A stretch of DNA of 11,327 nucleotides from Deltaproteobacteria bacterium RIFOXYD12_FULL_50_9 (lineage in GTDB: Bacteria > Desulfobacterota > Desulfobulbia > Desulfobulbales > CALZHT01), in the NCBI GenBank assembly GCA_001799225.1, contig MGTA01000136.1, forward strand, positions 1 to 11,327, read 5' to 3'. Positions 1-6,633 of this stretch are shown one piece after another. Position 1 is the first letter of the stretch; the number at the start of each line of letters is the position of its first letter. The position numbers and the translations under genes are program-made. The notes under the pieces are model-generated. The model did no database searches. It was not told the origin of the DNA and saw only the letters and a program-made list of their open reading frames with translations.

Positions 1-201
1 TACTCCTTTTTACCTGATTATGAGAAAATTGAACTGATTTTTATCAGCTAATTTGAGAGGCTACAATGGATTGAGGAGATGAAGGCTTTCGTGCACGGCA
101 AAGGGAAAAATCTTCTAAAAATGTACTTCTTCTATACAACCTGCCCAAAATGCGCGAAGAAGTATGGGAAAAATTACGTCGCTATTCTGGCACAGGTATA
201 A
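1..201 (+). pseudogene. C-terminal part of an unknown CxxC protein, with an in-frame stop
   Basis: Frame 1 is open from the window edge to a TAA at 49-51. It then reads on in the same frame from 52 to a TAA at 199-201. The second stretch ends with a convincing protein-like tail, including YTTCPKCAKKYGKNY, where a CxxC pair suggests a zinc-binding C-terminus. The only ATG in the second stretch is at 79, giving 40 residues, and no usable Shine-Dalgarno sequence lies before it. The simplest reading is the end of a longer gene entering from the left and broken by the TAA at 49. A genuine 40-residue ORF from 79 is the alternative. I do not recognise the family. Confidence 0.4.
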
Positions 202-241
202 AATAGCCAACGAGACGGCTGGCGACGACCGGGGCCTGACC

Positions 242-272
242 TTGACAACTAACTTAACTCATAGAGATTAAT
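242..272 (+). promoter_or_regulatory. Weak candidate promoter upstream of the RloC-like gene
   Basis: TTGACA at 242-247 is a perfect -35 consensus. The matching -10 is poor: GATTAA at 266-271 after 18 bp matches only half the consensus. It sits in the gap after the broken first gene and would drive the small ORF and the nuclease gene. Treat it as a guess. Confidence 0.2.
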
Positions 273-298
273 GTTATGACAGGCCTTTTTGTGGGGCT

Positions 299-463
299 AT
301 GCTGTTTTTGATGGCAAAAAAAGAATATAAGGCCTTTAACTTCCTATTTTTATTGTTATTTCTTGAATTTCAGATAGGTAACGCGGTTTGGCCCCAGACA
401 ACGTTCCGATGGTTTGATGGGTTGGGCAATCACATGAAGAGCGAAAAGGGCAATAGCAAATGA
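299..463 (+). CDS. Possible small ORF overlapping the RloC-like gene start
   Basis: This ATG-initiated ORF of 54 codons ends in TGA at 461-463, overlapping the ATG at 460-462 of the next gene as ATGA. That is the classic geometry of translational coupling. The N-terminal half is hydrophobic, with a FLFLLLFLEF run around residues 15-24 that could be a short membrane segment or signal peptide. The C-terminal half is polar. Against it: the purine-rich sequence before the ATG (GTGGGG at 291-296) is too close to be a good ribosome-binding site, the region is AT-rich, and no family is recognised. If it is not real, positions 202-459 are simply the 5' leader of the nuclease gene. Confidence 0.25.
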   Translation: MLFLMAKKEYKAFNFLFLLLFLEFQIGNAVWPQTTFRWFDGLGNHMKSEKGNSK

Positions 464-2682
464 TTGAATCCATTACAATCGCCAATGTTGCAACCTACGG
501 CAGTACACCTGAAGCATTGAACGAGCTATCTCAATTCAATTTCTTCTTTGGCTCAAACGGTACGGGCAAAACCACGGTCAGTCGTGTAATAGCAAACGAA
601 AGTAAATTCCCGACTTGCAAAATCACATGGAAGGGAGGAACACGACTTCAGCCGATGGTTTATAACCAAGATTTCGTAGAACGGAATTTCAATCAATCAT
701 CCGAACTTAAAGGTGTTTTCACACTCGGTGAAAAGCATGTCGATACGCTCACTAAGATCACTGCGGCAAAAGCAGAACTAGACTCTCTGACAACCAAGAT
801 TGAAAACCTAACTCAGGGACTTCAGGGAGCGGATGGCACAGGCGGCAAGAAGGGTGAATTGGCAACTCTTGAAGCTGGTTTGAAAGACAAATGCTGGGCA
901 CAGAAACAAAAGCACGATGCCAAATTCCAAGGCGCGTTCGAGGGGTATCGGGGCAGCTCGGAGAAATTCAAAGGTAACGTTCTTAAAGAATTGGCCTCTA
1001 ATGCTGCAGCTCTCGTGACTTTGGCGGAATTGGAGAAAAAGGCAGAAAGCATATTCGGCACGACACCCACGACTGAGCAAGCCGTCTCAGCCGTCGATAC
1101 ATCACCACTCCTCGCCCACGAGACCGACCCAATTCTAAAGAAAAAGGTCATCGGCAAGGAGGACGTCGACATTGCTGCAATGATCAAAAAGCTCAAAAAC
1201 AGCGACTGGGTCCGTGAAGGGAGGCCATTCTTTAACGCGAATGAGGGAATGTGTCCATTCTGCCAACAGAGCACGACCCAAGCTTTCGCGCAAAGCTTGA
1301 ACGAGTATTTCGACGAGACCTTTGTGGCTGACAGCAAGGCAATAGATAACCATGCAACCAACTACTCAACGGATGCCGCCCGGCTTCAGCAACAACTTGC
1401 GGCAATCATTGCAACACCGTCCAAATTCCTCGACATCGAGAAGTTGAAGACGGAGAAAGAACTTCTTGACTCAAAGATCACCATCAATAACCAGCGCCTT
1501 GCCGGAAAGAAGAAGGAAGCAAGTCAGGTTGTTGAGTTGGAATCACTGAACAACGTCGTTGCGGCAATTAAAGCGTTGCTTGATTCTGCCAATACTCTCG
1601 TTGCCGATCACAACAAAATGGTCGCGAATCTTTCAAAGGAGCGTAGCACTCTGACTGCACAGGTTTGGAAGTATGTGCTTGAGGAATTAAAAACAGACCT
1701 CGCCACATACAAGACTGCACGCGACAGCTTGGACAAGGCCGTAACTGCCATGACCGGCCAGATTGAAAAGGCGAAAGAGGACAAGAGGAAGAAAACAACG
1801 GAAATTCGGGAGTTGGAAAAGCAGACGACGAGCATCCAACCGACGATTGATGAAATCAATGCTCTATTGTCGTCTTTCGGGTTCCATAGCTTCAAACTCG
1901 CTAAAGCAGCGAACGGCTCGTCCTACAAACTGGTAAGGGCTGACGGTTCCGATGCAAAGGCTACGTTGAGCGAAGGTGAGAAAAACTTCGTCACTTTCCT
2001 CTACTTCTACCACCTGCTGAAGGGGAGCGAGTCGGATAACGGCATGACAACTGACCGTGTTGTCGTGTTTGATGATCCAGTATCCAGCCTCGATAGCGAC
2101 ATCTTGTTCATTGTCGGGAGTCTCATCAAAGGCCTGTTCGATGAAGTCCGGGCGAGAACGGGCCACATTAAGCAACTCTTCGTCCTCACGCACAACGTGT
2201 ATTTCCACAAAGAGGTCACCTTCAATCCAAATCGACGACGGGGTATGGCGATAAACGATGAGTCGTTTTGGGTTGTCCGGAAGTCAGAGTTGGTTTCGAA
2301 GGTAGAAAAACATACTTCCAACCCAATTAAGACCTCCTACGATTTGTTGTGGGCTGAAGTGCGGAGATCAGACCGATCGAACCTGACTATTCAAAACACG
2401 CTCCGCAGGATCTTGGAAAACTATTTCAAGATCCTGGGGGGAATCGACTCTGACAAGATTTGCGACATGTTTGACGGTAAAGAAAAGCTCATCTGCAGGT
2501 CGTTGTTTTCTTGGGTCAACGACGGCTCACATTTCGCTCATGACGACCTTTACGTTTCAATTGATAGCTCACAAGTCGAAAATTACTTGAAGGTGTTCCG
2601 GGCAATCTTCGACAAATCTGATCATCTGTCTCACTACAAGATGATGATGGGTGATGCATTCGAGGAATCAGCCAGTGCGTAA
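460..2682 (+). CDS. RloC-like anticodon nuclease (ABC-type ATPase with zinc hook and C-terminal RNase triad)
   Basis: This is a 740-residue cytoplasmic protein of the AAA_13/PrrC-RloC class. Walker A is GSNGTGKT at 31-38. Long coiled-coil-like stretches run from about 90 to 480. Between them C265-P-F-C268 matches the CxxC zinc hook that distinguishes RloC from PrrC. The ABC signature LSEGEK is at 503-508, Walker B FDDP at 537-540 with the D-loop SSLD after it, and the switch histidine is H578. The C-terminal region carries R649-x3-E653 and H691, which fits the Arg-Glu-His catalytic triad of these HEPN-type tRNA anticodon nucleases. Family members cut tRNA, in RloC by excising the wobble nucleotide, to block phage growth or respond to DNA damage; that role is inferred here. 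The start is supported by AAGGG at 446-450, nine bases before the ATG. No restriction genes are visible beside it. An MBL hydrolase follows after 82 bp. Confidence 0.85.
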   Translation: MIESITIANVATYGSTPEALNELSQFNFFFGSNGTGKTTVSRVIANESKFPTCKITWKGGTRLQPMVYNQDFVERNFNQSSELKGVFTLGEKHVDTLTKITAAKAELDSLTTKIENLTQGLQGADGTGGKKGELATLEAGLKDKCWAQKQKHDAKFQGAFEGYRGSSEKFKGNVLKELASNAAALVTLAELEKKAESIFGTTPTTEQAVSAVDTSPLLAHETDPILKKKVIGKEDVDIAAMIKKLKNSDWVREGRPFFNANEGMCPFCQQSTTQAFAQSLNEYFDETFVADSKAIDNHATNYSTDAARLQQQLAAIIATPSKFLDIEKLKTEKELLDSKITINNQRLAGKKKEASQVVELESLNNVVAAIKALLDSANTLVADHNKMVANLSKERSTLTAQVWKYVLEELKTDLATYKTARDSLDKAVTAMTGQIEKAKEDKRKKTTEIRELEKQTTSIQPTIDEINALLSSFGFHSFKLAKAANGSSYKLVRADGSDAKATLSEGEKNFVTFLYFYHLLKGSESDNGMTTDRVVVFDDPVSSLDSDILFIVGSLIKGLFDEVRARTGHIKQLFVLTHNVYFHKEVTFNPNRRRGMAINDESFWVVRKSELVSKVEKHTSNPIKTSYDLLWAEVRRSDRSNLTIQNTLRRILENYFKILGGIDSDKICDMFDGKEKLICRSLFSWVNDGSHFAHDDLYVSIDSSQVENYLKVFRAIFDKSDHLSHYKMMMGDAFEESASA

Positions 2683-2761
2683 ATACCCAACCAATCCGCT
2701 GAACTCAAACGTTCTCGACCAAGCACTCCCGACAGGTTTCTCGGGCAAGACAGGAGGATGA
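2654..2761 (+). CDS. Possible small ORF filling the nuclease-MBL gap
   Basis: This ATG-started ORF of 35 codons overlaps the last 29 bases of the RloC-like gene in another frame. Its TGA ends three bases before the MBL gene's ATG, so it exactly bridges the gap. A GATGGGTG stretch precedes the ATG, but it is a weak ribosome-binding site. The predicted peptide is polar (Pro, Asn, Thr, Ser and Gly rich) with no recognisable motif. It could be a coupling or leader peptide, or chance. Its position is the only argument for it. Confidence 0.2.
   Translation: MHSRNQPVRKYPTNPLNSNVLDQALPTGFSGKTGG
2752..2757 (+). promoter_or_regulatory. Strong Shine-Dalgarno for the MBL gene
   Basis: AGGAGG lies seven bases before the ATG at 2765. 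It fixes that start against alternative downstream starts and suggests strong independent translation of the hydrolase. Confidence 0.8.
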
Positions 2762-2764
2762 ATT

Positions 2765-3850
2765 ATGTTGACTGTATATAATGTGGGTCAGGGAGATGCA
2801 TTTCTTGTAGAGCCAAATTGCGGCTGCCACTTCGACCAACTTGATGCGCCACTACTAGTTGATACTGGTCCTCCAGGAGCCCAGGTCGCGCGAAGGCTGT
2901 CCTCTCAAGAAGTGACAGTCCTAATAACACACTCGCACGAAGATCATATTGGCGGACTGCCCGCGCTCATTAGGGCCGGGAAAATAGCTTGTCTGTTCAT
3001 GCCATGGTATCTGCCAGAGGTGACAGCTATCTACAAATATATTCGAAGTCATTGCTTGATCCCCATTGGACGACCTGATTGGACAAAGATGGCTGGAATA
3101 AGAAAAATCCTTGTCAGCGAGGGTGACAGGATGTGTCCCGAACACATCACGGTGATGAATCCCCCAAAGGATCCCTATTGTTACTTCAGGGGATACCCTC
3201 GACGCGAGGAAACAAACAACAATATTCTGCGGGCACTTGATGAGCTCACGGAGCTTGGCATGGACTTGCCAACCAAGGAGATCGTTAACTACGAAACACC
3301 TATCCACAGCGAGGGAGCGGAAGTAGAAGGACTGAATGAGGAGTACATGGCTCATGCGAGAACTTTCGTGCATAATTTTTTCATAACTCTAAGTGACCGG
3401 GCAGCACATATACCTCATGATAGTTTACCCTACTATGTTGACTTGCATATGGCATTGACTGCTAATCAGGCCAGTGTTGTATTCGAATACCGGCACCCTA
3501 ATTTGGGTAAGTGGCTTTTCACGGGCGACGCCGATGAAACTGTATTCGAGCGACTGATCGCATCCGGCACAGATCTATCTGCCAGGTTCTTCAAAGTCCC
3601 GCATCATGGTAGCCGCGAAAACATGTCTCGTCGAACGCTTGAGGCAGTCAACCCAGAGGTTGCCATCATCAGTCACAAGAATAGGAGATTCGGACGCTCT
3701 CTGGACGCTCACCCACATCATGAAGTCATAGATATGTTGGATCAACGAGGGATTCGTACTTACTATACAAACCCAGTCATTAAGGAAGGAATAACCATCA
3801 AAAATATGGCAACTGGTGCACAGGAAAATGGAATAATCAAGTTCGTTTAA
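2765..3850 (+). CDS. Metallo-beta-lactamase-fold hydrolase, ComEC/Rec2 C-terminal type
   Basis: This 361-residue soluble protein has no signal peptide. The N-terminus MLTVYNVGQGDAFLVE is typical of stand-alone ComEC-type MBL domains. The metal-binding motif is H56-x-H58-x-D60-H61 followed by GG. Further ligand motifs are TGDAD at 253-257 (D255) and the PHHGS motif at 279-283. HPHH at 316-319 is near the C-terminus, where the family has its last active-site histidine. About 100 extra residues lie between the first motif and TGDAD, so an inserted region is likely. Relatives are nucleases or phosphodiesterases with two metal ions; the substrate here is unknown. A perfect Shine-Dalgarno and only 82 bp of spacing suggest co-transcription with the RloC-like nuclease, so a joint defence role is plausible but unproven. 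Confidence 0.85.
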   Translation: MLTVYNVGQGDAFLVEPNCGCHFDQLDAPLLVDTGPPGAQVARRLSSQEVTVLITHSHEDHIGGLPALIRAGKIACLFMPWYLPEVTAIYKYIRSHCLIPIGRPDWTKMAGIRKILVSEGDRMCPEHITVMNPPKDPYCYFRGYPRREETNNNILRALDELTELGMDLPTKEIVNYETPIHSEGAEVEGLNEEYMAHARTFVHNFFITLSDRAAHIPHDSLPYYVDLHMALTANQASVVFEYRHPNLGKWLFTGDADETVFERLIASGTDLSARFFKVPHHGSRENMSRRTLEAVNPEVAIISHKNRRFGRSLDAHPHHEVIDMLDQRGIRTYYTNPVIKEGITIKNMATGAQENGIIKFV

Positions 3851-3867
3851 AAAGCCAAAAGGAAAGG

Positions 3868-3890
3868 AAATGGGGACAGAACTATTTAAG
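3868..3890 (+). repeat. Possible solo half of a REP-like element
   Basis: In the gap after the MBL gene a purine-rich stretch runs into TGGGGACAGA and then ATTTAAG. The left half of the two palindromic elements further on has the same order: purine-rich lead, GGGAC, then ATTTAAG at the hairpin tip. There is no second arm here. It may be a diverged half-element or coincidence. Confidence 0.2.
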
Positions 3891-3958
3891 ATTCATAACA
3901 TGGCCCAACAAACAAGCAATCAGGTTGTCTGGCGCATCGTCTTATAGCACAAAAAAAC

Positions 3959-4728
3959 ATGGCAAATCCAAACATTCCGTTTTACCCTATCATTTACGTC
4001 CGTGGTTACGCGATGACACCTACCGAGATAGACGCAACGACGCGGACCCCTTCTGCGGTTTCAATTTGGGATCCACGGTCTTCCGGTCCGTGCCAGACAG
4101 GACCCAGCAACCGCGTAAGTATATTTTCCAGTCGCCAGTGGTCCGGCTTGCATCCGACTTTAAGTACGAGAACGTCTACCAGGACGGCTACGATATCCTG
4201 GACCCGGAGTGGGAAACTGACGCGACAGGAAACCCAACGGATAATAAGCTCGCTAGCCGATCCATCATTATATTCCGTTACTACGACGAAGCCTCCCGGA
4301 TGCTGGGTACTGGGGAGACGCCGCCGATCGACGTCTTTGCCAAGAAGTTGAGCGAGCTCATCCTGCGTGTTCAGGAACTGGTTTGCAAGAACGAGAAGAA
4401 CGGCATTACAAAAGATGCCTTCCGCTGTTATCTCGTTGCCCATTCGATGGGTGGGCTGGTGTGCCGGGCGTTCCTGCAGAACCCCGAGAACGATCCAAAA
4501 AAGGCTAGTCGCTTTGTCGACAAGCTCTTCACCTATGCCACACCTCATAATGGTATTGAAATGGCGGGCATGAATGTCCCGAGCTGGCTTACAAAGGACG
4601 ACATGAGCAACTTCAACCGGGTCAGGATGGCCAAGTATTTGGGGCTGAACGCGCTTACGAACAAGCCGCTGGGAGATCGTGTCGATTGGCTTCCGGAAAC
4701 CCGTTTTTCCTCCGAGCGGGTATTCTGC
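3959..4728 (+). pseudogene. PGAP1-like alpha/beta hydrolase (lipase), frameshifted and 3'-truncated
   Basis: The gene starts at ATG 3959 and reads MANPNIPFYPIIYVRGYA, a typical first strand of lipase-like alpha/beta hydrolases. At about 4040-4042 one base is missing. The protein then continues one frame back with ADPFCGFNLGSTVFR, the conserved segment expected next. Inserting one base after 4041 restores an unbroken reading. The nucleophile elbow is AHSMGG, with the serine codon at 4444-4446, followed by a YATPHNG loop as in PGAP1-type lipases. Coding homology stops at VFC (4728), exactly where the palindromic element begins, and a stop follows at 4747-4749 inside the element. The C-terminal part, with the expected catalytic histidine, is gone. 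There is no clear ribosome-binding site. An intact relative would hydrolyse lipid esters. The frame could be a sequencing error, but the truncation is not. Confidence 0.75.
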
Positions 4729-4730
4729 AG

Positions 4731-4808
4731 GGATAGAAAAGGGACGTAGATGATTTAGTGATTTAAGGCGCTTAAATCACTAAATCATCTACGTCCCCTC
4801 TGTCTACT
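4731..4808. repeat. 78-bp palindromic element, copy 1
   Basis: This is identical over 78 bp to 6624-6701. It begins with GGATAGAAAA, followed by a perfect inverted repeat with 27-bp arms (4741-4767 and 4771-4797) and a GCG loop, and ends with CTCTGTCTACT. The outer flanks GATAGAAAAGGGAC and its counterpart GTAGACAGAGGGGAC are imperfectly complementary. It resembles REP or BIME-type elements mobilised by REP-associated tyrosine transposases, but no such transposase is in the window. It cuts off the hydrolase gene on its left and abuts the intron 5' part on its right. As RNA it would be a very stable hairpin on either strand. Confidence 0.9.
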
Positions 4809-5213
4809 CTAGGCGAACTACTATGACCTCGGCTGACTCCTGTCCGGTCCTCAGGCATGTTGCCATACCTGATGCTGTCCAAAGGTAACTGGACCGCTGA
4901 CCGGACAGGCCTCCCCGGATAAGGACGTGATCTGTCGCTATGCAATCGCGGCATTTACCGTATCTCCTAAACCCAGGGCTTTGTCATGTTGTACCCCACA
5001 AGGGGGCATAAATGCTGACTTACCCGGAGACTTGGCCTTATATGCCATTTCTGTACGTCGACTCATAGCTTTGCGCTCCAGCTTCCTTCGGACGATTCCT
5101 CGCGAAATCGCCCTTGCTTTCGGCTAGTATTTATGTTCCTGTCTCACGACAGTAACGGGTTTACATACAGGGGACTTTCACCCCATAAGATCACGCCCAT
5201 GCTGGGCGTACAC
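4809..5213 (-). mobile_element. Group II intron 5' part (domains I-III and start of domain IV)
   Basis: Read on the minus strand, the sequence begins at 5213 with GUGUACGCCCAGCAUGGGCG. This resembles the GUGYG start and first stem of bacterial group II introns. GGGGTGAAAGTCCCC, GAAGGAAGCTGGAGCG and GAGTCGACGTACAGAAA follow, all typical of domain I in these introns. About 400 nt are present, enough for domains I-III. A possible maturase start ATG is at 4858 (minus strand) with about 16 codons before the part ends at the palindromic element at 4808. No reverse transcriptase domain remains here. The matching 3' part lies not downstream but upstream on the same strand (6129-6600), so the intron is permuted. 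Domain limits are by eye. Confidence 0.8.
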
Positions 5214-5222
5214 AAAGCAATC

Positions 5223-5255
5223 AACCGGAGCGCGAGAAGCTCAGAGTTTTTTTTT
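5223..5255 (+). terminator. Weak hairpin plus T9 tract upstream of the methyltransferase
   Basis: GAGC(GCGAGAA)GCTC is followed by CAGAG and nine T residues at 5247-5255. The stem is short (4 bp), so termination would be weak. It lies between the intron 5' end and the methyltransferase start and could insulate the cassette. Confidence 0.25.
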
Positions 5256-5308
5256 CAAGCACCTTGGCGCGCCCGGTTATCGCTAGCTCCACAGAAAGGA
5301 CAAATTCT

Positions 5309-6124
5309 ATGGCCACAATCAGGCAAGCCGTCGCGTATTATTTACGAAAGGCCCATCTTCTCCAATTTGCTGACTATTTGATGTTCCTTGGTGATGTCCT
5401 AAAAAACAGGAAGCCAAATCAAACTTTCCTGAATGAACATCCTGAATTTATTCCACCGCCCACTCATCTTGCGTATGATGCTTACAACCACACAAATTGG
5501 CAATCTTATTATGATATGGGTTTGATTCACTCAAAACTCATATCTGATTTGACAAAAGAGTATATCTCTGAAAACGAAATAAAAATATGTGAATGGGGGT
5601 GTGGTCCAGCAAGAGTTATCCGTCATCTTCACAAGATCGACGGTTTTGAGAAAATTGAATTATTGGGCACAGACTACAACGAAGAGTCAGTAGGTTGGTG
5701 CGAGAAATACATAAAAAATGCGCGGTTTGTATCTAATAATTTAGAGCCGCCGTTGCCAATAGAGTCCGAGCTATTTGATTGTGTTTATGCAATTTCTATT
5801 TTTACTCACCTTTCAGAGAAATTGCATTACGATTGGATAGAAGAATTGTTTAGACTAATAAAGCCAAACGGAATTCTCATTTTTACTACCCACGGAGACA
5901 TTTCCGCAAAAAGACTATTGCCAGCGGAAAAAGAAAAGTATGACTCTGGGTGCTTAGTAATAAAAAACCAGATTAAAGAAGGGAAAAAACTATTTGCAGC
6001 TTATCACCCCCCGCAATGGATCAAGAAGAAGCTTTTGAAAAATTGTGTCATCTTAAAGCATATAAACAATGCTGCCAAATATCAATTGGAGCAAGAAGTC
6101 TGGTGTGCGAAAAAAATATCTTGA
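5309..6124 (+). CDS. Class I SAM-dependent methyltransferase
   Basis: This protein has 271 residues if it starts at ATG 5309, which has AAAGGA at 5295-5300 eight bases upstream. An in-frame upstream start at 5264 gives 15 extra residues but no ribosome-binding site. Motif I is EWGCGPAR at 95-102, the SAM-binding loop. D122 in GTDYN ends strand 2 and would bind the SAM ribose. FDCVYAISIFTHL is motif IV-like and common in type 11/25 methyltransferases, and LIKPNGILIFTTHG is the strand-5 region. The N-terminal 60 residues and the C-terminal tail are unplaced, so the substrate is unknown; sugar or small-molecule methylation is possible. Codon use is clearly more AT-rich than in flanking genes, suggesting separate transfer. 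It sits alone in an intron-bounded segment, and its stop is five bases from an intron 3' end. Confidence 0.8.
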   Translation: MATIRQAVAYYLRKAHLLQFADYLMFLGDVLKNRKPNQTFLNEHPEFIPPPTHLAYDAYNHTNWQSYYDMGLIHSKLISDLTKEYISENEIKICEWGCGPARVIRHLHKIDGFEKIELLGTDYNEESVGWCEKYIKNARFVSNNLEPPLPIESELFDCVYAISIFTHLSEKLHYDWIEELFRLIKPNGILIFTTHGDISAKRLLPAEKEKYDSGCLVIKNQIKEGKKLFAAYHPPQWIKKKLLKNCVILKHINNAAKYQLEQEVWCAKKIS

Positions 6125-6128
6125 GCTA

Positions 6129-6162
6129 ATCGGGTAAGGGCGGGGTTCTCCCCCGCCCTTAC
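6129..6162 (-). ncRNA. Group II intron domain VI hairpin and 3' splice site
   Basis: On the minus strand, a perfect GC-rich stem with a short loop runs to CCCGAT, matching the usual intron 3' end ending in AT. The intron boundary is therefore at 6129 and the 3' exon begins at 6128. The adenosine seven bases from the end, where the branch point normally sits, is opposite a U in a fully paired 13-bp stem rather than bulged. Confidence 0.7.
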
Positions 6163-6199
6163 CACACCACCTAGCATGCGGGTCCGCACTAGGCGGTTC
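6163..6199 (-). ncRNA. Group II intron domain V
   Basis: On the minus strand this reads GAACCGCC at the 5' side to GGTGGTGTG at the 3' side. A nine-base-pair lower stem (ACCGCCTAG with CTAGGTGGT, one G-U pair), a two-base TG bulge, and an upper TGCG/CGCA stem with a four-base loop give the diagnostic fold of domain V. The CGC catalytic triad lies in the lower stem. This intact catalytic core sits only seven bases after the maturase stop codon, as in intact introns. Confidence 0.88.
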
Positions 6200-6206
6200 C
6201 CAGGGG

Positions 6207-6600
6207 CTACCAGGCTTTAGCCGGGTAGTGGATGTTTACCCACAGATCTTTGACAGACAGCAAACCTTGATTCTTGAGCCATTGATTGGTCATTCCTGAC
6301 TGGGTGGCCAGCGTACGAGAGAGCCTCCAAGGGCCTTTCCTGCTCATGCCTACCGAGATTGCGGACTGCAAGAAGGTTCCGAGCTTGGTCAGCTCGCGGA
6401 CCTTGGTGCGGCAGTAGCGCCATTGTTTCCAGTAGCACATACGCATCCTGCGCCGCAGCCAGTGGTCGATTTCCGGTATGGGAGAATAATACTCCGATAT
6501 TCCGAAATAGCCCATCCAGCCGCGAATGTACTCAGACAGCATGACGGTATTCCATGGAGACGCCCCAGCTCCGGCCGGTCAGTTCCTTCAGCCGTTGCTT
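6207..6600 (-). pseudogene. Group II intron maturase (LtrA-like), C-terminal fragment
   Basis: The minus strand encodes the maturase (GIIM) end of an intron-encoded reverse transcriptase. From 6600 the frame reads KQRLKELTGRSWGVSMEYR, then shifts at 6543. From 6542 it continues MLSEYIRGWMGYFGI, WLRRRMRMCYWKQW and GPWRLSRT to a TAG at 6207. These are the conserved X/thumb and GIIM motifs. All reverse transcriptase motifs, including YADD, are missing; the fragment starts right at the GGATAGAAAA repeats (6601). It cannot be active as an enzyme, so any splicing would need a maturase from elsewhere in the cell. Confidence 0.85.
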
Positions 6601-6601
6601 G

Positions 6602-6633
6602 GGATAGAAAAGGATAGAAAAGAGGATAGAAAA
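6602..6633 (+). repeat. Three copies of the decamer GGATAGAAAA
   Basis: Copies lie at 6602-6611, 6612-6621 and 6624-6633, the last two separated by GA. The third copy is the left end of palindromic element copy 2. Element copy 1 has only one decamer. This looks like repeated insertion, slippage or target duplication at the element end. Confidence 0.8.

Noticed and set aside
460..3850. Canonical Lamassu or Septu system
   Set aside because: The ATPase has its own C-terminal R/E/H nuclease triad and a zinc hook in RloC fashion, and the MBL gene lacks a recognised LmuA layout. I therefore did not assign either name.
3925..4041. N-terminal extension of the hydrolase from a TTG at 3925
   Set aside because: The 39 residues before ADPFCGF are basic and unlike the family, while the other frame from ATG 3959 gives the expected PIIYVRGYA strand. 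This frame is open only by chance before the frameshift.
4772..4954. Minus-strand ORF of 60 codons
   Set aside because: It lies over intron domains II-IV and the palindromic element. Only its middle ATG (4858) could be a relic of the maturase start; the rest is structured intron RNA.
6207..6600. Functional reverse transcriptase or retron
   Set aside because: Only the thumb/GIIM end is present, with a frameshift at 6543 and no catalytic YADD region. Domain V next to it identifies a group II intron, not a retron.
6359..6617. Plus-strand ORFs opposite the maturase fragment
   Set aside because: Their sequences are Arg/Ser/Pro-rich antisense shadows of the GIIM coding strand with no family likeness.
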